A DNA stretch of 51,334 nucleotides. It comes from Okeania hirsuta. GTDB taxonomy: Bacteria > Cyanobacteriota > Cyanobacteriia > Cyanobacteriales > Microcoleaceae. Location of the stretch: NCBI RefSeq assembly GCF_003838195.1, contig NZ_RCBY01000029.1, forward strand, positions 1 to 51,334, given 5' to 3'. Shown here in pieces: positions 9,718 to 18,400 of this stretch. Position numbers and translations under genes: made by a program. Numbering within the stretch: position 1 is the first letter of the stretch; the number at the start of each line of letters is the position of its first letter. The notes beneath the pieces were generated by a model. The model saw nothing but the letters and a program-made list of their open reading frames with translations. It did not search any database and was not told where the DNA came from.

Positions 9718-9837
9718 GGGTGCATCTCATATTTGCAAAAATACTTTTTTCCTATATATTCCCTATTCTCTATTCCCTGTTGCCTGTTGCCTAAAAACTA
9801 TAAATTTTTGGCTTTATTCTTGCATTGAGATGCACCC
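9718..9837. repeat. Inverted-repeat element with GGGTGCATCTCA ends
   Basis: GGGTGCATCTCA at 9718-9729 and TGAGATGCACCC at 9826-9837 are perfect 12-bp inverted repeats about 95 bp apart. The interior holds heptad-like tracts (CCCTATTCTCTATTCCCTG, TTGCCTG). Flanked at 9636-9690 by a GAAGGAA purine tract. The ptxC-ptxD gap (9632-10063) holds no gene. Confidence 0.75.
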
Positions 9838-9959
9838 AAACGATAGATATAACTATCTAAAATTAATTAGAGCAGCTATCTTTTTGTAGCATTTTTTTTA
9901 ATGTGGTATTACGCTGGCGAAGCCAGAAACTCGGTTTTTGATGTTTACTATTAAAAATC

Positions 9960-10060
9960 AACCTTCTTCCTTTTTCCTTCCTCCTTCTTCCTTCTTCCTT
10001 TTTCCTTCCTCCTTCTTCCTTCTTCCCTCTTCCTTCCTCCTTCTTCCTTCCTCCTTCCTC
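9960..10060 (+). repeat. Polypyrimidine heptad tract immediately before ptxD
   Basis: About 100 bases made almost only of C and T (CTTCTTC / CTTCCTC / CTTTTTC units), ending 3 bases before the ptxD ATG. It leaves no purine-rich Shine-Dalgarno site. An open frame through it encodes only Ser/Phe/Leu/Pro low complexity on + and Lys/Glu/Gly on -, so it is not treated as coding. Confidence 0.8.
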
Positions 10061-10063
10061 ATT

Positions 10064-11059
10064 ATGAATAAAAAACCTAAAGTTGTTATTACCCATTGGA
10101 TTCATCCTGAAGTTATTGATTATTTGAGTCAAAGTTGTGATGTTATTCTCAATCAAACTCAAGACACATTATCTCGTGAAGAAATTATCAAACGAACTAA
10201 AGAAGCTGAAGGTTTAATGGTATTTATGCCTGACTATATTGAATCGAGTTTTTTAGATGCTTGTCCCCAATTAAAAGTTATTGCAGGAGCTTTAAGAGGT
10301 TATGATAATTTTGATATAGATGCTTGTACAAAACGAGGTATTTGGTTCACAATTGTTCCCGATTTATTAGCAGCACCCACAGCAGAATTAACCATTGGTT
10401 TACTAATTGGATTAGGTCGTCGAATGTTAGAAGGCGATCGCCTAATTCGTGATACTAACTTTCAAGGATGGAAACCACAACTTTATAGTACCGGATTATT
10501 ACATAAAACCCTAGGAATTGTAGGGATGGGAAAATTAGGAAAAGCTTTAGCTCAAAGATTAGTAGGATTTGAAATGAATTTACTCTACAGCGATCCTATT
10601 CCCTTATCTGTAGAACAAGAAACTGTCTGGAAAATCTCTAGAGTGTCTTTAGAAGAACTCTTAACAATTAGTGATTATGTAGTATTAATGGTACCCTTAA
10701 TTCCTAATACCTATCATCTGATTAATCAAGATACCTTAGCTCAGATGAAACCAAACAGTTTCCTAATTAATCCTTGTCGGGGGTCAGTTGTAGATGAGAC
10801 AGCGATCGCCTCAGCAATTCAATCAGGACATTTAGCTGGATATGCTGCTGATGTATTTGAGATGGAAGATTGGGCAATTCCTCATCGTCCTCAAGACATT
10901 TGTGAGGCATTAATAACCGAGAAAAATCAGACTTTTTTTACACCTCATATAGGTTCCGCTGTTGATGAAATTCGCCATGATATTGCTCTTGAAGCAGCTA
11001 AAAATATTATTCAAGTTTTATCAGGAAATATGCCTCAAGGAGCAATTAATAAGCTATAA
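10064..11059 (+). CDS. ptxD: Phosphite dehydrogenase (NAD-dependent)
   Basis: 331 aa from the ATG at 10064; the upstream in-frame extension is repeat-coded and was rejected. D-2-hydroxyacid dehydrogenase fold that oxidises phosphite to phosphate with NAD+. Strong PtxD hallmarks: [59 protein letters not shown] (catalytic Arg), [13 protein letters not shown] (Glu) and [12 protein letters not shown] (catalytic His). Dinucleotide site [12 protein letters not shown] with an Asp after beta-2 (LLYSDPIP), consistent with NAD preference. The substrate-binding Lys76 of Pseudomonas stutzeri PtxD is replaced by Arg (residue 78, GALRGYDNF). Final gene of ptxABCD, which lets the cell use phosphite as sole phosphorus source. 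Confidence 0.93.
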   Translation: MNKKPKVVITHWIHPEVIDYLSQSCDVILNQTQDTLSREEIIKRTKEAEGLMVFMPDYIESSFLDACPQLKVIAGALRGYDNFDIDACTKRGIWFTIVPDLLAAPTAELTIGLLIGLGRRMLEGDRLIRDTNFQGWKPQLYSTGLLHKTLGIVGMGKLGKALAQRLVGFEMNLLYSDPIPLSVEQETVWKISRVSLEELLTISDYVVLMVPLIPNTYHLINQDTLAQMKPNSFLINPCRGSVVDETAIASAIQSGHLAGYAADVFEMEDWAIPHRPQDICEALITEKNQTFFTPHIGSAVDEIRHDIALEAAKNIIQVLSGNMPQGAINKL

Positions 11060-11169
11060 TATAGAATCAATTTGAATAATTACTATTCAAAAGACTAGAG
11101 GCAGATATGTAAAACCCCTAGTCTCTCATCAGTAACCTAATTATTTAAAACTTTTGATTGTAAATTTAG

Positions 11170-11874
11170 TTAATTTACAGCTTGACAATATTCTTCATAA
11201 ACACCATCAAGCAATAAATTTAAAGCATCTACTGCCTTAGCTGCTGCTGATAATGCTTCCTGTTTTTCAACATCAGTTTCGCACATTTTTACTAATGCTT
11301 CTCTTGTAACTTGGCTGTGAATTTCATCAGCTTTTTCATGTACTTGAAAAAAGGCTAAAGCTGATTCAGAATTAATGCCATAAAATTCTTTCAAACCAGC
11401 AATTTTAGTAGTAGCTACTTCAGGAATTTGAGACTCATAAGCATAAAGAGCAGCTAAACCTTTTGCCGGATTTTCACTGCGGGATAACTCTTTGAGAATA
11501 CTTACAGATTCCTTGGTTTTTGCTAAATGTTGCCTATTCTTAACTGCCTCTCGTTTTACACCCAAACCTTCCGCAAAACGTAACCATAATTCCGGATGAT
11601 TTGCTGCTCCCATTTCCTCTTCCATGAGATTTTCCAAGAGCATTTTACGAGTTTCTAAATCATCACAAGCTGCATGAGTAGCACTAACATAAGTGGGGAA
11701 ATAATGAACTTGTAGATAATACTCTTGAGCATACTCTTGCAACATTTCTAGAGAAAGTTTTCCTTCATTCCACATTTGGTAGAAAGAATGCTTAAGTAAA
11801 TGTTGTTTTTCAATAATCTCATCAAGTTGTGCAAGGAAATCTTGTGCAGTCATTTGTGTATTTTGAAGCAACAT
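11170..11874 (-). CDS. CADD-family dimetal protein, candidate self-sacrificing pABA synthase
   Basis: 234 aa, TenA/PqqC-like helical fold of the CADD family. Compared with my recollection of Chlamydia trachomatis CADD, all functional residues are present at a constant offset of +5: metal ligands E86, H93, E147, H179, D183, H186, the sacrificial Tyr at Y32, Y146 beside E147, and the Lys at K157. Local motifs are EEEMGAANH, AYESQIPEVATTK and HEKADEIH. CADD makes p-aminobenzoate for folate from its own tyrosine using the oxygen-activating metal pair. The gene is convergent with ptxD and has no folate gene beside it. Start at 11874; an alternative Met lies seven codons in. Function is inferred from residue conservation. 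Confidence 0.85.
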   Translation of the reverse strand: MLLQNTQMTAQDFLAQLDEIIEKQHLLKHSFYQMWNEGKLSLEMLQEYAQEYYLQVHYFPTYVSATHAACDDLETRKMLLENLMEEEMGAANHPELWLRFAEGLGVKREAVKNRQHLAKTKESVSILKELSRSENPAKGLAALYAYESQIPEVATTKIAGLKEFYGINSESALAFFQVHEKADEIHSQVTREALVKMCETDVEKQEALSAAAKAVDALNLLLDGVYEEYCQAVN

Positions 11875-12450
11875 ACTTATTTAGTAAATTAATAGTTTCA
11901 GATATGGATATTATCATATGTTGCTCTATAGCGCTACGCGCAAGTCAGAAGTCAGAAGTCAGAAGTAATCCCTGATTGAGTTTGAGTGTTTACAATTGCC
12001 CTAACCTATTTGCGTACTGCTATAACTAAAATTTATCGTCCTCACTAAAAGATGTAGTGCTATAGTTTGGAAGATATTTAGCCATTACCATATATTTGTA
12101 ACTACGTCAAACCATTGTTAGAGCAACTGATGAAAATTAGTCAATCTTTGTTGAATAAATATCAGGTAATTTCTTGAAAAACAACGAAATAATCATGGTT
12201 TTGGGCTTAAAAATCTTATCAAGTCACAAATACCCTTGGATTATTATCTATTAATTTTATCATGGGAAAGCTGAAACTATTGAAACTCCGTTAGCTAATT
12301 GAGGCTTTTTTTGATGTTTTTTGTCAGAGGTTGATGACAAAGTTGAAAAATTTAAAATTAGAAGCTGAAATTGATAATTAAAACTTTTCAAATAGCGATC
12401 GCTGAAGTCAGGAATGAGAATTCAATAATGGGACTTACACAAAGTAGAGT
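11875..12450. other. Gene-free stretch
   Basis: No coding sequence supported. Contains GCGCTACGCGCAAGTCAGAAG followed by AGTCAGA heptads (11930-11966); the same start recurs at 51215. At 12431 a half end GGGACTTACACAAA of the CAGGACTTACGC family touches the TnpB right end. A HIP1 octamer lies near 12396. A short in-frame stretch at 12371-12643 overlaps the TnpB remnant and is not a gene. Confidence 0.6.
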
Positions 12451-12718
12451 GTTGACATCCTCCCGACGCTGCTCTTACGAGACAGCGCGGGATTCCCTAG
12501 CATTGCTGTTAGGGGTTTTCTGCCTCATCGCACCTGTCCTCTGGGATTTGTTCCCTTCAGATCTTACGGTCGCTCCGCAGACTGACACTGCTAGCCCAGC
12601 AGCCAAAATATTTATACTTGCATTTATATCCCTATCATGGTGACTACCACAGGAGTGACAATCCCACTCTCTAATCTTTAGAGGTAATTTTTCTACTACA
12701 TGACCACAGTTAGAACTC
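12451..12718 (-). mobile_element. IS200/IS605-type TnpB remnant with right end / omega-RNA region
   Basis: Minus strand encodes only the C-terminus of TnpB: FPSSNCGHVVEKLP, then WDCHSCGSHHDRDINASINI, which hold zinc-ribbon cysteines and the last RuvC Asp, ending ARESRAVS and TAA at 12477-12475. Downstream the sequence to 12451 has the GC-rich hairpin ending GGGAGGATGTCAAC typical of the right end, where TnpB omega RNA finishes; the adjoining bases 12450-12431 would be the guide. The N-terminal RuvC parts are missing and one zinc-ribbon CxxC is degenerate (SSNCG). The 5' truncation point coincides with the start of the 112-bp direct repeat at 12721. Not a functional nuclease. Confidence 0.85.
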
Positions 12719-12720
12719 GG

Positions 12721-12833
12721 AAAATCCTTATATTCCAACAACTAACAGCAAGTTGTTACTAGTTACATCTTTAAAAATCTTGAAATTTAGGATAGACTGT
12801 ACCAGCCTCATCACAAATGCGGGATGTTTTTTT
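12721..12833. repeat. Direct repeat copy 1 (flanks the radical SAM cassette)
   Basis: Starts AAAATCCTTATATTCCAACA and runs through TACATCTTTAAAAATCTTGA and TTTAGGATAGACT to GCGGGAT-TTTTT. It matches 15226-15336 over nearly its whole length at a spacing of about 2.5 kb. Here the terminator-like stem at the end is degenerate. Confidence 0.8.
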
Positions 12834-12895
12834 GAAAAACAATAACTAAAATACTAACAGACTCCATAAACATATCTTAATCAAGTAACAAAAAA

Positions 12896-14269
12896 ATGAT
12901 GATCAACGATCCTCAAAAACTATTAACTACCCCAATCGATGATAACTGGAAAATACCAAATAGGGTACTAGAAATTCCCCCTCATGGTATTCCTTTACAT
13001 CCAAAAAGCCTAGAAAAATTATTACTTACAGCCAAAGAAGATAATTCCATAATTGTTTTTCAACCAACTTTGCCTATTCTCTCAGAATTAGGTTTACCCA
13101 CTTATCCGATATTAGCCTATTTATATCCCCAACAATTCAGTAACATCTGGCATAAATTACAGCCACAAATTGAAGATTTCTTAACAGGTAAAAAAAACGA
13201 TCGCATTCCTTTGACCTTAATATCTGAAATTGATATTGATGAACAACTACATTACTTTACTGACCATTATGGAAAAGCAATTAATCCCTCTTATGTCAGA
13301 GTAATTGTCGGTAATACCTGCAATCTCAAATGTGTCATGTGTCCCTATCACAGTTCTCTGTTAAAACCAACTCATACCACAGACTTTTTTCAAGGGAAAA
13401 AACAGATGTCTTGGCAAATGATGGAACGACTAGCACAAGACTGTGGCAAAGCCGGAATTACCATTTTTATTGGCAGTGTTGAAGAACCTCTTCTACATCC
13501 TCAAATTATAGATTTTATTCAACTCTGTAGACAGCAAGGAGTTCCTAAAGTTCATCTGACAACTAATGGTCAACTGCTGGATGAGACTAGAGCTACAGCA
13601 TTATTAAAAGCCGGATTAACCAGTATTGATATTAGTATTGATGCAGCAACTCCAGAAACTTATTTAAAAGTTAGAGGAGCTGATTTTAACCGAGTAGAAT
13701 CTAATGTAATTAATTTCCTGAAAATTAGAGATAAATTAGGAATTTCCTGTGAAGTCAGAACATCCTTTGTCAGAAATCAAGATGTAACAGAAGCAGAAGA
13801 ACAACTATTTTTTAATCGTTGGTTATCGAAAGTAAATAGTATTTTTATTTTAAATGTCGCCGAATATCAACAAACCAATATGCGACTCAAAAAAACTAAT
13901 CAAGCAGTACAAAAATCTCTCCAATATTATCAACAAAAAGCTCAAGAAAGGTGGCCTTGTTTATTTCCTTTTATAGAAATGGCAGTCTTGCCCGATGGCA
14001 GAATATATTATTGTATAGAAACTTTATTTAGATTAGGCTTTGACAAAGATATTGAAAGTTTAGGAGATTATCATCAACAAACATTACAAGAAATTTGGTC
14101 TGGAGAATTATTTAAGCAACTGCGACGAGATTTAATATTGAATGAATTAGAAAAAAGAACAGCTTGTAAAGATTGTGATATGTGGATGTCACAAGTTATT
14201 AATAGAGAAACAAAAGATGAATGTCAAGTTCTGAGTACTACAGTCACAGAAATTTATTCTCAAGTTTAA
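12896..14269 (+). CDS. Radical SAM / SPASM-like protein of unknown substrate
   Basis: 457 aa. After an N-terminal ~130-residue region of unknown fold comes the radical SAM motif CNLKCVMC (C142, C146, C149) for the SAM-binding 4Fe-4S cluster. It is followed by SVEEPLLHP (a variant of the GGEP motif), HLTTNGQLL and SIDISIDAATPETY. The C-terminal third has a SPASM-like set of cysteines: WPC, AVLPDGRIYYC and ACKDCDMW, which would hold an auxiliary cluster. Such enzymes modify peptides or small molecules; the neighbours (an amidohydrolase remnant and a 206-aa unknown) do not settle the substrate. Two adjacent ATGs (12896, 12899) are possible starts; neither has a good ribosome site. Confidence 0.85.
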   Translation: MMINDPQKLLTTPIDDNWKIPNRVLEIPPHGIPLHPKSLEKLLLTAKEDNSIIVFQPTLPILSELGLPTYPILAYLYPQQFSNIWHKLQPQIEDFLTGKKNDRIPLTLISEIDIDEQLHYFTDHYGKAINPSYVRVIVGNTCNLKCVMCPYHSSLLKPTHTTDFFQGKKQMSWQMMERLAQDCGKAGITIFIGSVEEPLLHPQIIDFIQLCRQQGVPKVHLTTNGQLLDETRATALLKAGLTSIDISIDAATPETYLKVRGADFNRVESNVINFLKIRDKLGISCEVRTSFVRNQDVTEAEEQLFFNRWLSKVNSIFILNVAEYQQTNMRLKKTNQAVQKSLQYYQQKAQERWPCLFPFIEMAVLPDGRIYYCIETLFRLGFDKDIESLGDYHQQTLQEIWSGELFKQLRRDLILNELEKRTACKDCDMWMSQVINRETKDECQVLSTTVTEIYSQV

Positions 14270-14377
14270 TAAAGTTTCATCCTTAACTGCAGGTGGGCCT
14301 TTTAGAGTCTGGTGACGGTTGAATGAAAAATACAAAAATTAACATTGGGAAGTCTCAAGATATGCTATCTATACTGA

Positions 14378-14612
14378 TGTATAGAGTATCTTTGTCGTCA
14401 ATATATTGCGGTTGATCCATAAGTACCTTGTATTTCTCAAATAGTTGATTTACTTGGCTCTGAAAATTTAACTTTTGGCTCAGATTATCCACAAATGGAT
14501 TGTCAGTCATATACTGTTAAAAGTGTTGTAGAGCTTAAGGAAAAGTTATCTCAAGAATATGGTGAACAAAATTGTTTGGGATAATCCCAGATATTTTTAT
14601 GGTTTGATTTAA
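14378..14612 (+). pseudogene. C-terminal remnant of an amidohydrolase (Amidohydro_2-like)
   Basis: Reading one frame gives EYLCRQYIAVDP, TAA (14420-14422), then VPCISQIVDLLGSENLTFGS, DYPQMD and VVELKEKLSQEYGEQN. A one-base shift near 14577 then gives WDNPRYFYGLI and TAA (14610-14612). GSDYPH-type Asp and the WDNPARFYG ending are typical of metal-dependent amidohydrolases. Only the last ~75 codons survive, with one nonsense codon (Glu expected) and one frameshift. No other gene is seen in 14270-14636. Confidence 0.7.
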
Positions 14613-14636
14613 TTAATAAAAAAAAGGAGAGAACTT

Positions 14637-15257
14637 ATGTTTGGAGGTCGTAATTTATTTCATAAGGCTAGTAAAATTAGTAAACTATCGAGAGAAAAAA
14701 ATATAAATTCTCATTCGGTAGAGTTTCTCACGCGTCTTTATCAGCAAGCAAAGCAAATTTCTCAAATCATTACCTATATTTGGCGATGGGCTGATGAAGA
14801 GAGTCCGGAAAATGCAGATAAAAAAAATACTGCTAATGAATTAAAAGCTTACTTTATGAAACCAACTACAGGTGATGAAGTCGGTGAAAATTTAAAAAAA
14901 TTGTTCAGAGCTAGTCCTCAATGTCCAGGTAAAGAATGGGACTTGCTGCAAGCTGTTTTTGGTCCAGAGATAAATGAAAAATATATTTTTCCTATCTTTG
15001 ACGAATTTGAACTGGGTGAAAGCGATACTGAGTTCCTTGGTTACTTATTTAATGTCAACATTAATTCTTTTAATGGAGTGATGAAAGATCCAGATATCAA
15101 TTCTGCATACCTGTTTACATTTGAAATTCCCTATCCTCCATGCCCCCCAATCGGAAATTCAACAGTGACAATAGAAGATTTGGATAATTGGATAGCTAAC
15201 AGAGAAGAAGATACATATTTTTCAGAAAATCCTTATATTCCAACAACCTGTAGTTAG
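14637..15257 (+). CDS. Hypothetical protein, 206 aa
   Basis: Family not recognised. A strong AAAAAGGAGAGA ribosome site ends 4 bases before the ATG, so it is probably expressed. No signal peptide or membrane span. The N-terminal half is helical (SVEFLTRLYQQAKQISQIIT), followed by a PGKEWDLLQAVFG stretch, an acidic middle (DEFELGESDTEFLGYLF), and a Pro/Cys-rich PYPPCPPIGNS segment near residue 170. Its last ~11 residues and stop lie inside direct repeat copy 2, so the natural C-terminus may have been replaced. The intrinsic terminator at 15307-15336 follows. It may be the substrate or partner of the radical SAM protein upstream, but only position suggests this. Confidence 0.65.
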   Translation: MFGGRNLFHKASKISKLSREKNINSHSVEFLTRLYQQAKQISQIITYIWRWADEESPENADKKNTANELKAYFMKPTTGDEVGENLKKLFRASPQCPGKEWDLLQAVFGPEINEKYIFPIFDEFELGESDTEFLGYLFNVNINSFNGVMKDPDINSAYLFTFEIPYPPCPPIGNSTVTIEDLDNWIANREEDTYFSENPYIPTTCS

Positions 15258-15336
15258 TTGTTGCTAATTACATCTTTAAAAATCTTGACATTTAGGATAG
15301 ACTTCACCCGCCTCGTAACAAGTGCGGGATTTTTTT
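15226..15336. repeat. Direct repeat copy 2 with a good terminator
   Basis: Same unit as 12721-12833, beginning AAAATCCTTATATTCCAACA. It includes an AACAAC / GTTGTT small hairpin, TACATCTTTAAAAATCTTGA, TTTAGGATAGACT, and ends in a complete stem-loop plus T8. It overlaps the end of the 206-aa gene. Confidence 0.8.
15307..15336 (+). terminator. Intrinsic terminator after the 206-aa gene
   Basis: Stem CCCGC (15307-15311) / GCGGG (15324-15328) with a 12-base loop, then A and seven or more T. Part of direct repeat copy 2. Confidence 0.65.
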
Positions 15337-15415
15337 ATGGGTACAATTAAGTACGAAGAGCCACTCCTTCACTGGTAAAAATAACTACCTCAAAACCTTA
15401 CTTACTTGATAAAAT

Positions 15416-18400
15416 ATGATGAAAGACTATGAAATCATCAAAAAAATCTATGAAAGTTCTAACTCCTTAGTTTATAGAGCCACCCTAAAGCCAGATAATC
15501 AATCTATTATTCTGAAAATCCTGAAAGAAAACTACCCTACTGCTTCTGAACTCACCCGTTACAAACAAGAATATAAAATTACTCGTTCTTTAAATGCAGA
15601 TAGTATTATTAAAGCTTACGACTTACAAAGATATGAAAATAGTTTAGTAATACTTCTAGAAGACTTCGGCGGTCAATCTCTAAAATCATTACTATCCCAA
15701 TCTCAATTAAACTTAGAAAACTTTCTAACCATCGCCATCAAAACAACAGAAAGTCTAGCAGCAATTCATAAGTCTAATATTATCCACAAAGACATTAACC
15801 CCTCAAATATTGTCTATAACCCCCAAACAGAACAACTAAAAATCATTGACTTTGGCATATCTACCCGTTTATCCCAAGAATTTCTCACAGTCGTTCCCCC
15901 CAAGCAACTAGAAGGAACCTTAGCATATATCGCCCCAGAACAAACAGGTAGAATGAACCGAGGTATAGATTATCGTAGCGACTTTTATTCTCTCGGGGTA
16001 ACTTTCTATGAACTTTTAACCAATAAACTACCTTTTGAAACAACTGACCTCATGGAGTTAGTTCATTGTCATATTGCCCAACAACCATTACCACTACATC
16101 AACTAATTCCCGATATTCCTAATTCTATCTCTAACATCATCAACAAACTATTAGCAAAAACCCCAGAAGAAAGATATCAAAGTACTCAGGGAATCAAAGC
16201 AGACCTACAAACCTGTCTAGAGCAATTAAAAACTTTAGGAGAAATTTCAGACTTTCCTTTAGCAACTCAAGATATTTGTGATAAATTTCAGATTCCTCAA
16301 AAACTCTATGGTAGAGAACAAGAAGTCGAGCAACTGTTAACAGTATTCGAGCAAGTTAGTCTGGGAACCACAGGAATGATTCTAATTTCTGGTTATTCAG
16401 GAATAGGCAAATCAGCATTAGTCAATGAAATTCACAAACCCATTACAAAAAAACGAGGAAAATTTATTAGTGGAAAATTTGACCAACTCCAGAGAGATAT
16501 TCCTTATTCAGCAATTTCTCAAGCATTTCAAGAATTAATCCGTAAACTACTAAGTGAACCAGAAACTACCCTACAAAATTGGAAAAATCAAATCCTAGAA
16601 GCTCTAGGAAATAACGGTCAAATTATTATTGATGTAATTCCTGAGCTAGAAAAAATCATCGCTCAACAACCAGCAGTAGAACAATTAGGAGCTAGCGAAA
16701 ATCAAAATAGATTTAATTTATTCTTTCAAAGATTTCTGAGTGTCTTTTGTCAAAAAGAACATCCTTTAGTAATCTTTATTGACGATTTACAATGGGCAGA
16801 TTTACCATCTCTGAACTTAATTGAGCAACTAATTGTAGATCCTGACAACCAATATTTTCTGTTAATTGGAGCATATCGAGATAATGAAGTTAATTCTACT
16901 CATCCCCTAGTCAACACTTTAGAGAAAATTCAGACTGCACAAGTAGCAGTATCGGAGATTACCCTCGAACCATTAAAAATTCATCATATTAATCAATTAA
17001 CCGCTGAAACTCTAAATTGCTCCACAGAAATCACCAAACCTTTAGCGGAATTAGTTGCCAAAAAAACAGGAGGCAATCCATTTTTTATCACTCAACTGCT
17101 TAATTATTTATATCAAGAAAGTTTCTTAGCATTTAAACCAGCTCAATCTCCTAGTTACTGGCAATGGGATATAGAAGAAATTGAAAGTGTATCGATTACC
17201 GATAATGTAGTTGAATTGATGGTAAATAAAATTGAAAAATTGGATGAAAAAACTCAACAAGTTCTTAAATTAGCTGCTTGTATCGGCAATAATTTTAATT
17301 TAGAAATTCTGGCGATCGTTAATAATAAATCTCAAACAGTCACAGCTAAAGAAATACAGTCAGCTCTAGATGAAAGTTTAATAATTCCTCTAGACAATAA
17401 TTATAAAGTTCCTTTGCTTTGGAGTTCAGAAGAATTATCAAATAGCTCAGACATCTCATCTCAACATTCTACATATATTTCCTACAAATTTTTACATGAC
17501 CGAGTACAACAAGCTGCTTATTATTTGATACCAGAAGCAGAAAAAAAGCAGGTTCATCTACAAGTAGGTCGTTTGCTACTAAAAAATATTCAAGAAGATG
17601 AATTACAGAATAATATTTTTGATATTGTTAATCAACTTAACGAAGGTTTAGACTTAATTTATGAGCAATTAGAAAAAGATGAGTTAGCTAAATTAAATTT
17701 TCAAGCTGGAAAAAAAGCTAAAGCATCGACTGCTTATCAAATAGCATTAAAGTATTTAGAAACAGGGGTAAAACTTTTAGATTTTCACCAATGGAATTAC
17801 CAAAGTTCATTAATATTTGAAATTCATCTAGAATTATTAGAACTTCTTTATTTAACAGCTAATTATCTAAGAGTTCAAGATTGCTCTGAGATTTTGCTAA
17901 GTAAAAATTACGAGACTTTAGATAAAGTAAAGATATATGAGATTAAGAGTTTATCTTATTTTGCTGAACTGAAGCAACAAAAAGCAATAGAAAATTTTTG
18001 TAAGGCATTGGCATTACCCAAAATTGACATTGATGTGCCTCAAGATGGTGATGAAATCATAAAAAGAACCAATCAAGAATCTAAGCATTTAGAATGTCTG
18101 TTAAACAATAAACAGATTAAGGATTTAATTCATCTTCCAAAACTTACAAATCCTTATAAAACTTCGGCGATACTAATTTTACAAAAGATAGTACCTTCTA
18201 TAGCTACTACCAATTCACCTCTAGTAAATTGGTGTATATTCAAGCAAATTAATCTCTGTATTGAATATGGTAATCCTTCTCAAGCAGCTGCTAGCTATAT
18301 TTTTTACAGTTTTCTTCCCACTAACGATACTAACTTAGCATATCAGTTTGGACAGCTGTCTCTAAAGTTGCAAGATAAGTATTATATGCCCTCACTAGAT

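Noticed and set aside
9938-10063. Longer PtxD with 42 extra N-terminal residues
   Set aside because: The extension is repeat-coded Ser/Phe/Leu; PtxD proteins begin right at the KVVITHWIH segment, so ATG 10064 is preferred.
9863-10162. Minus-strand frame rich in Lys/Glu/Gly opposite the ptxD start
   Set aside because: It is only the complement of the polypyrimidine heptad tract; low complexity and overlapping the true PtxD start.
12371-12643. Plus-strand frame of 90 residues
   Set aside because: It overlaps the clear TnpB C-terminus on the other strand and has no protein-like pattern of its own.
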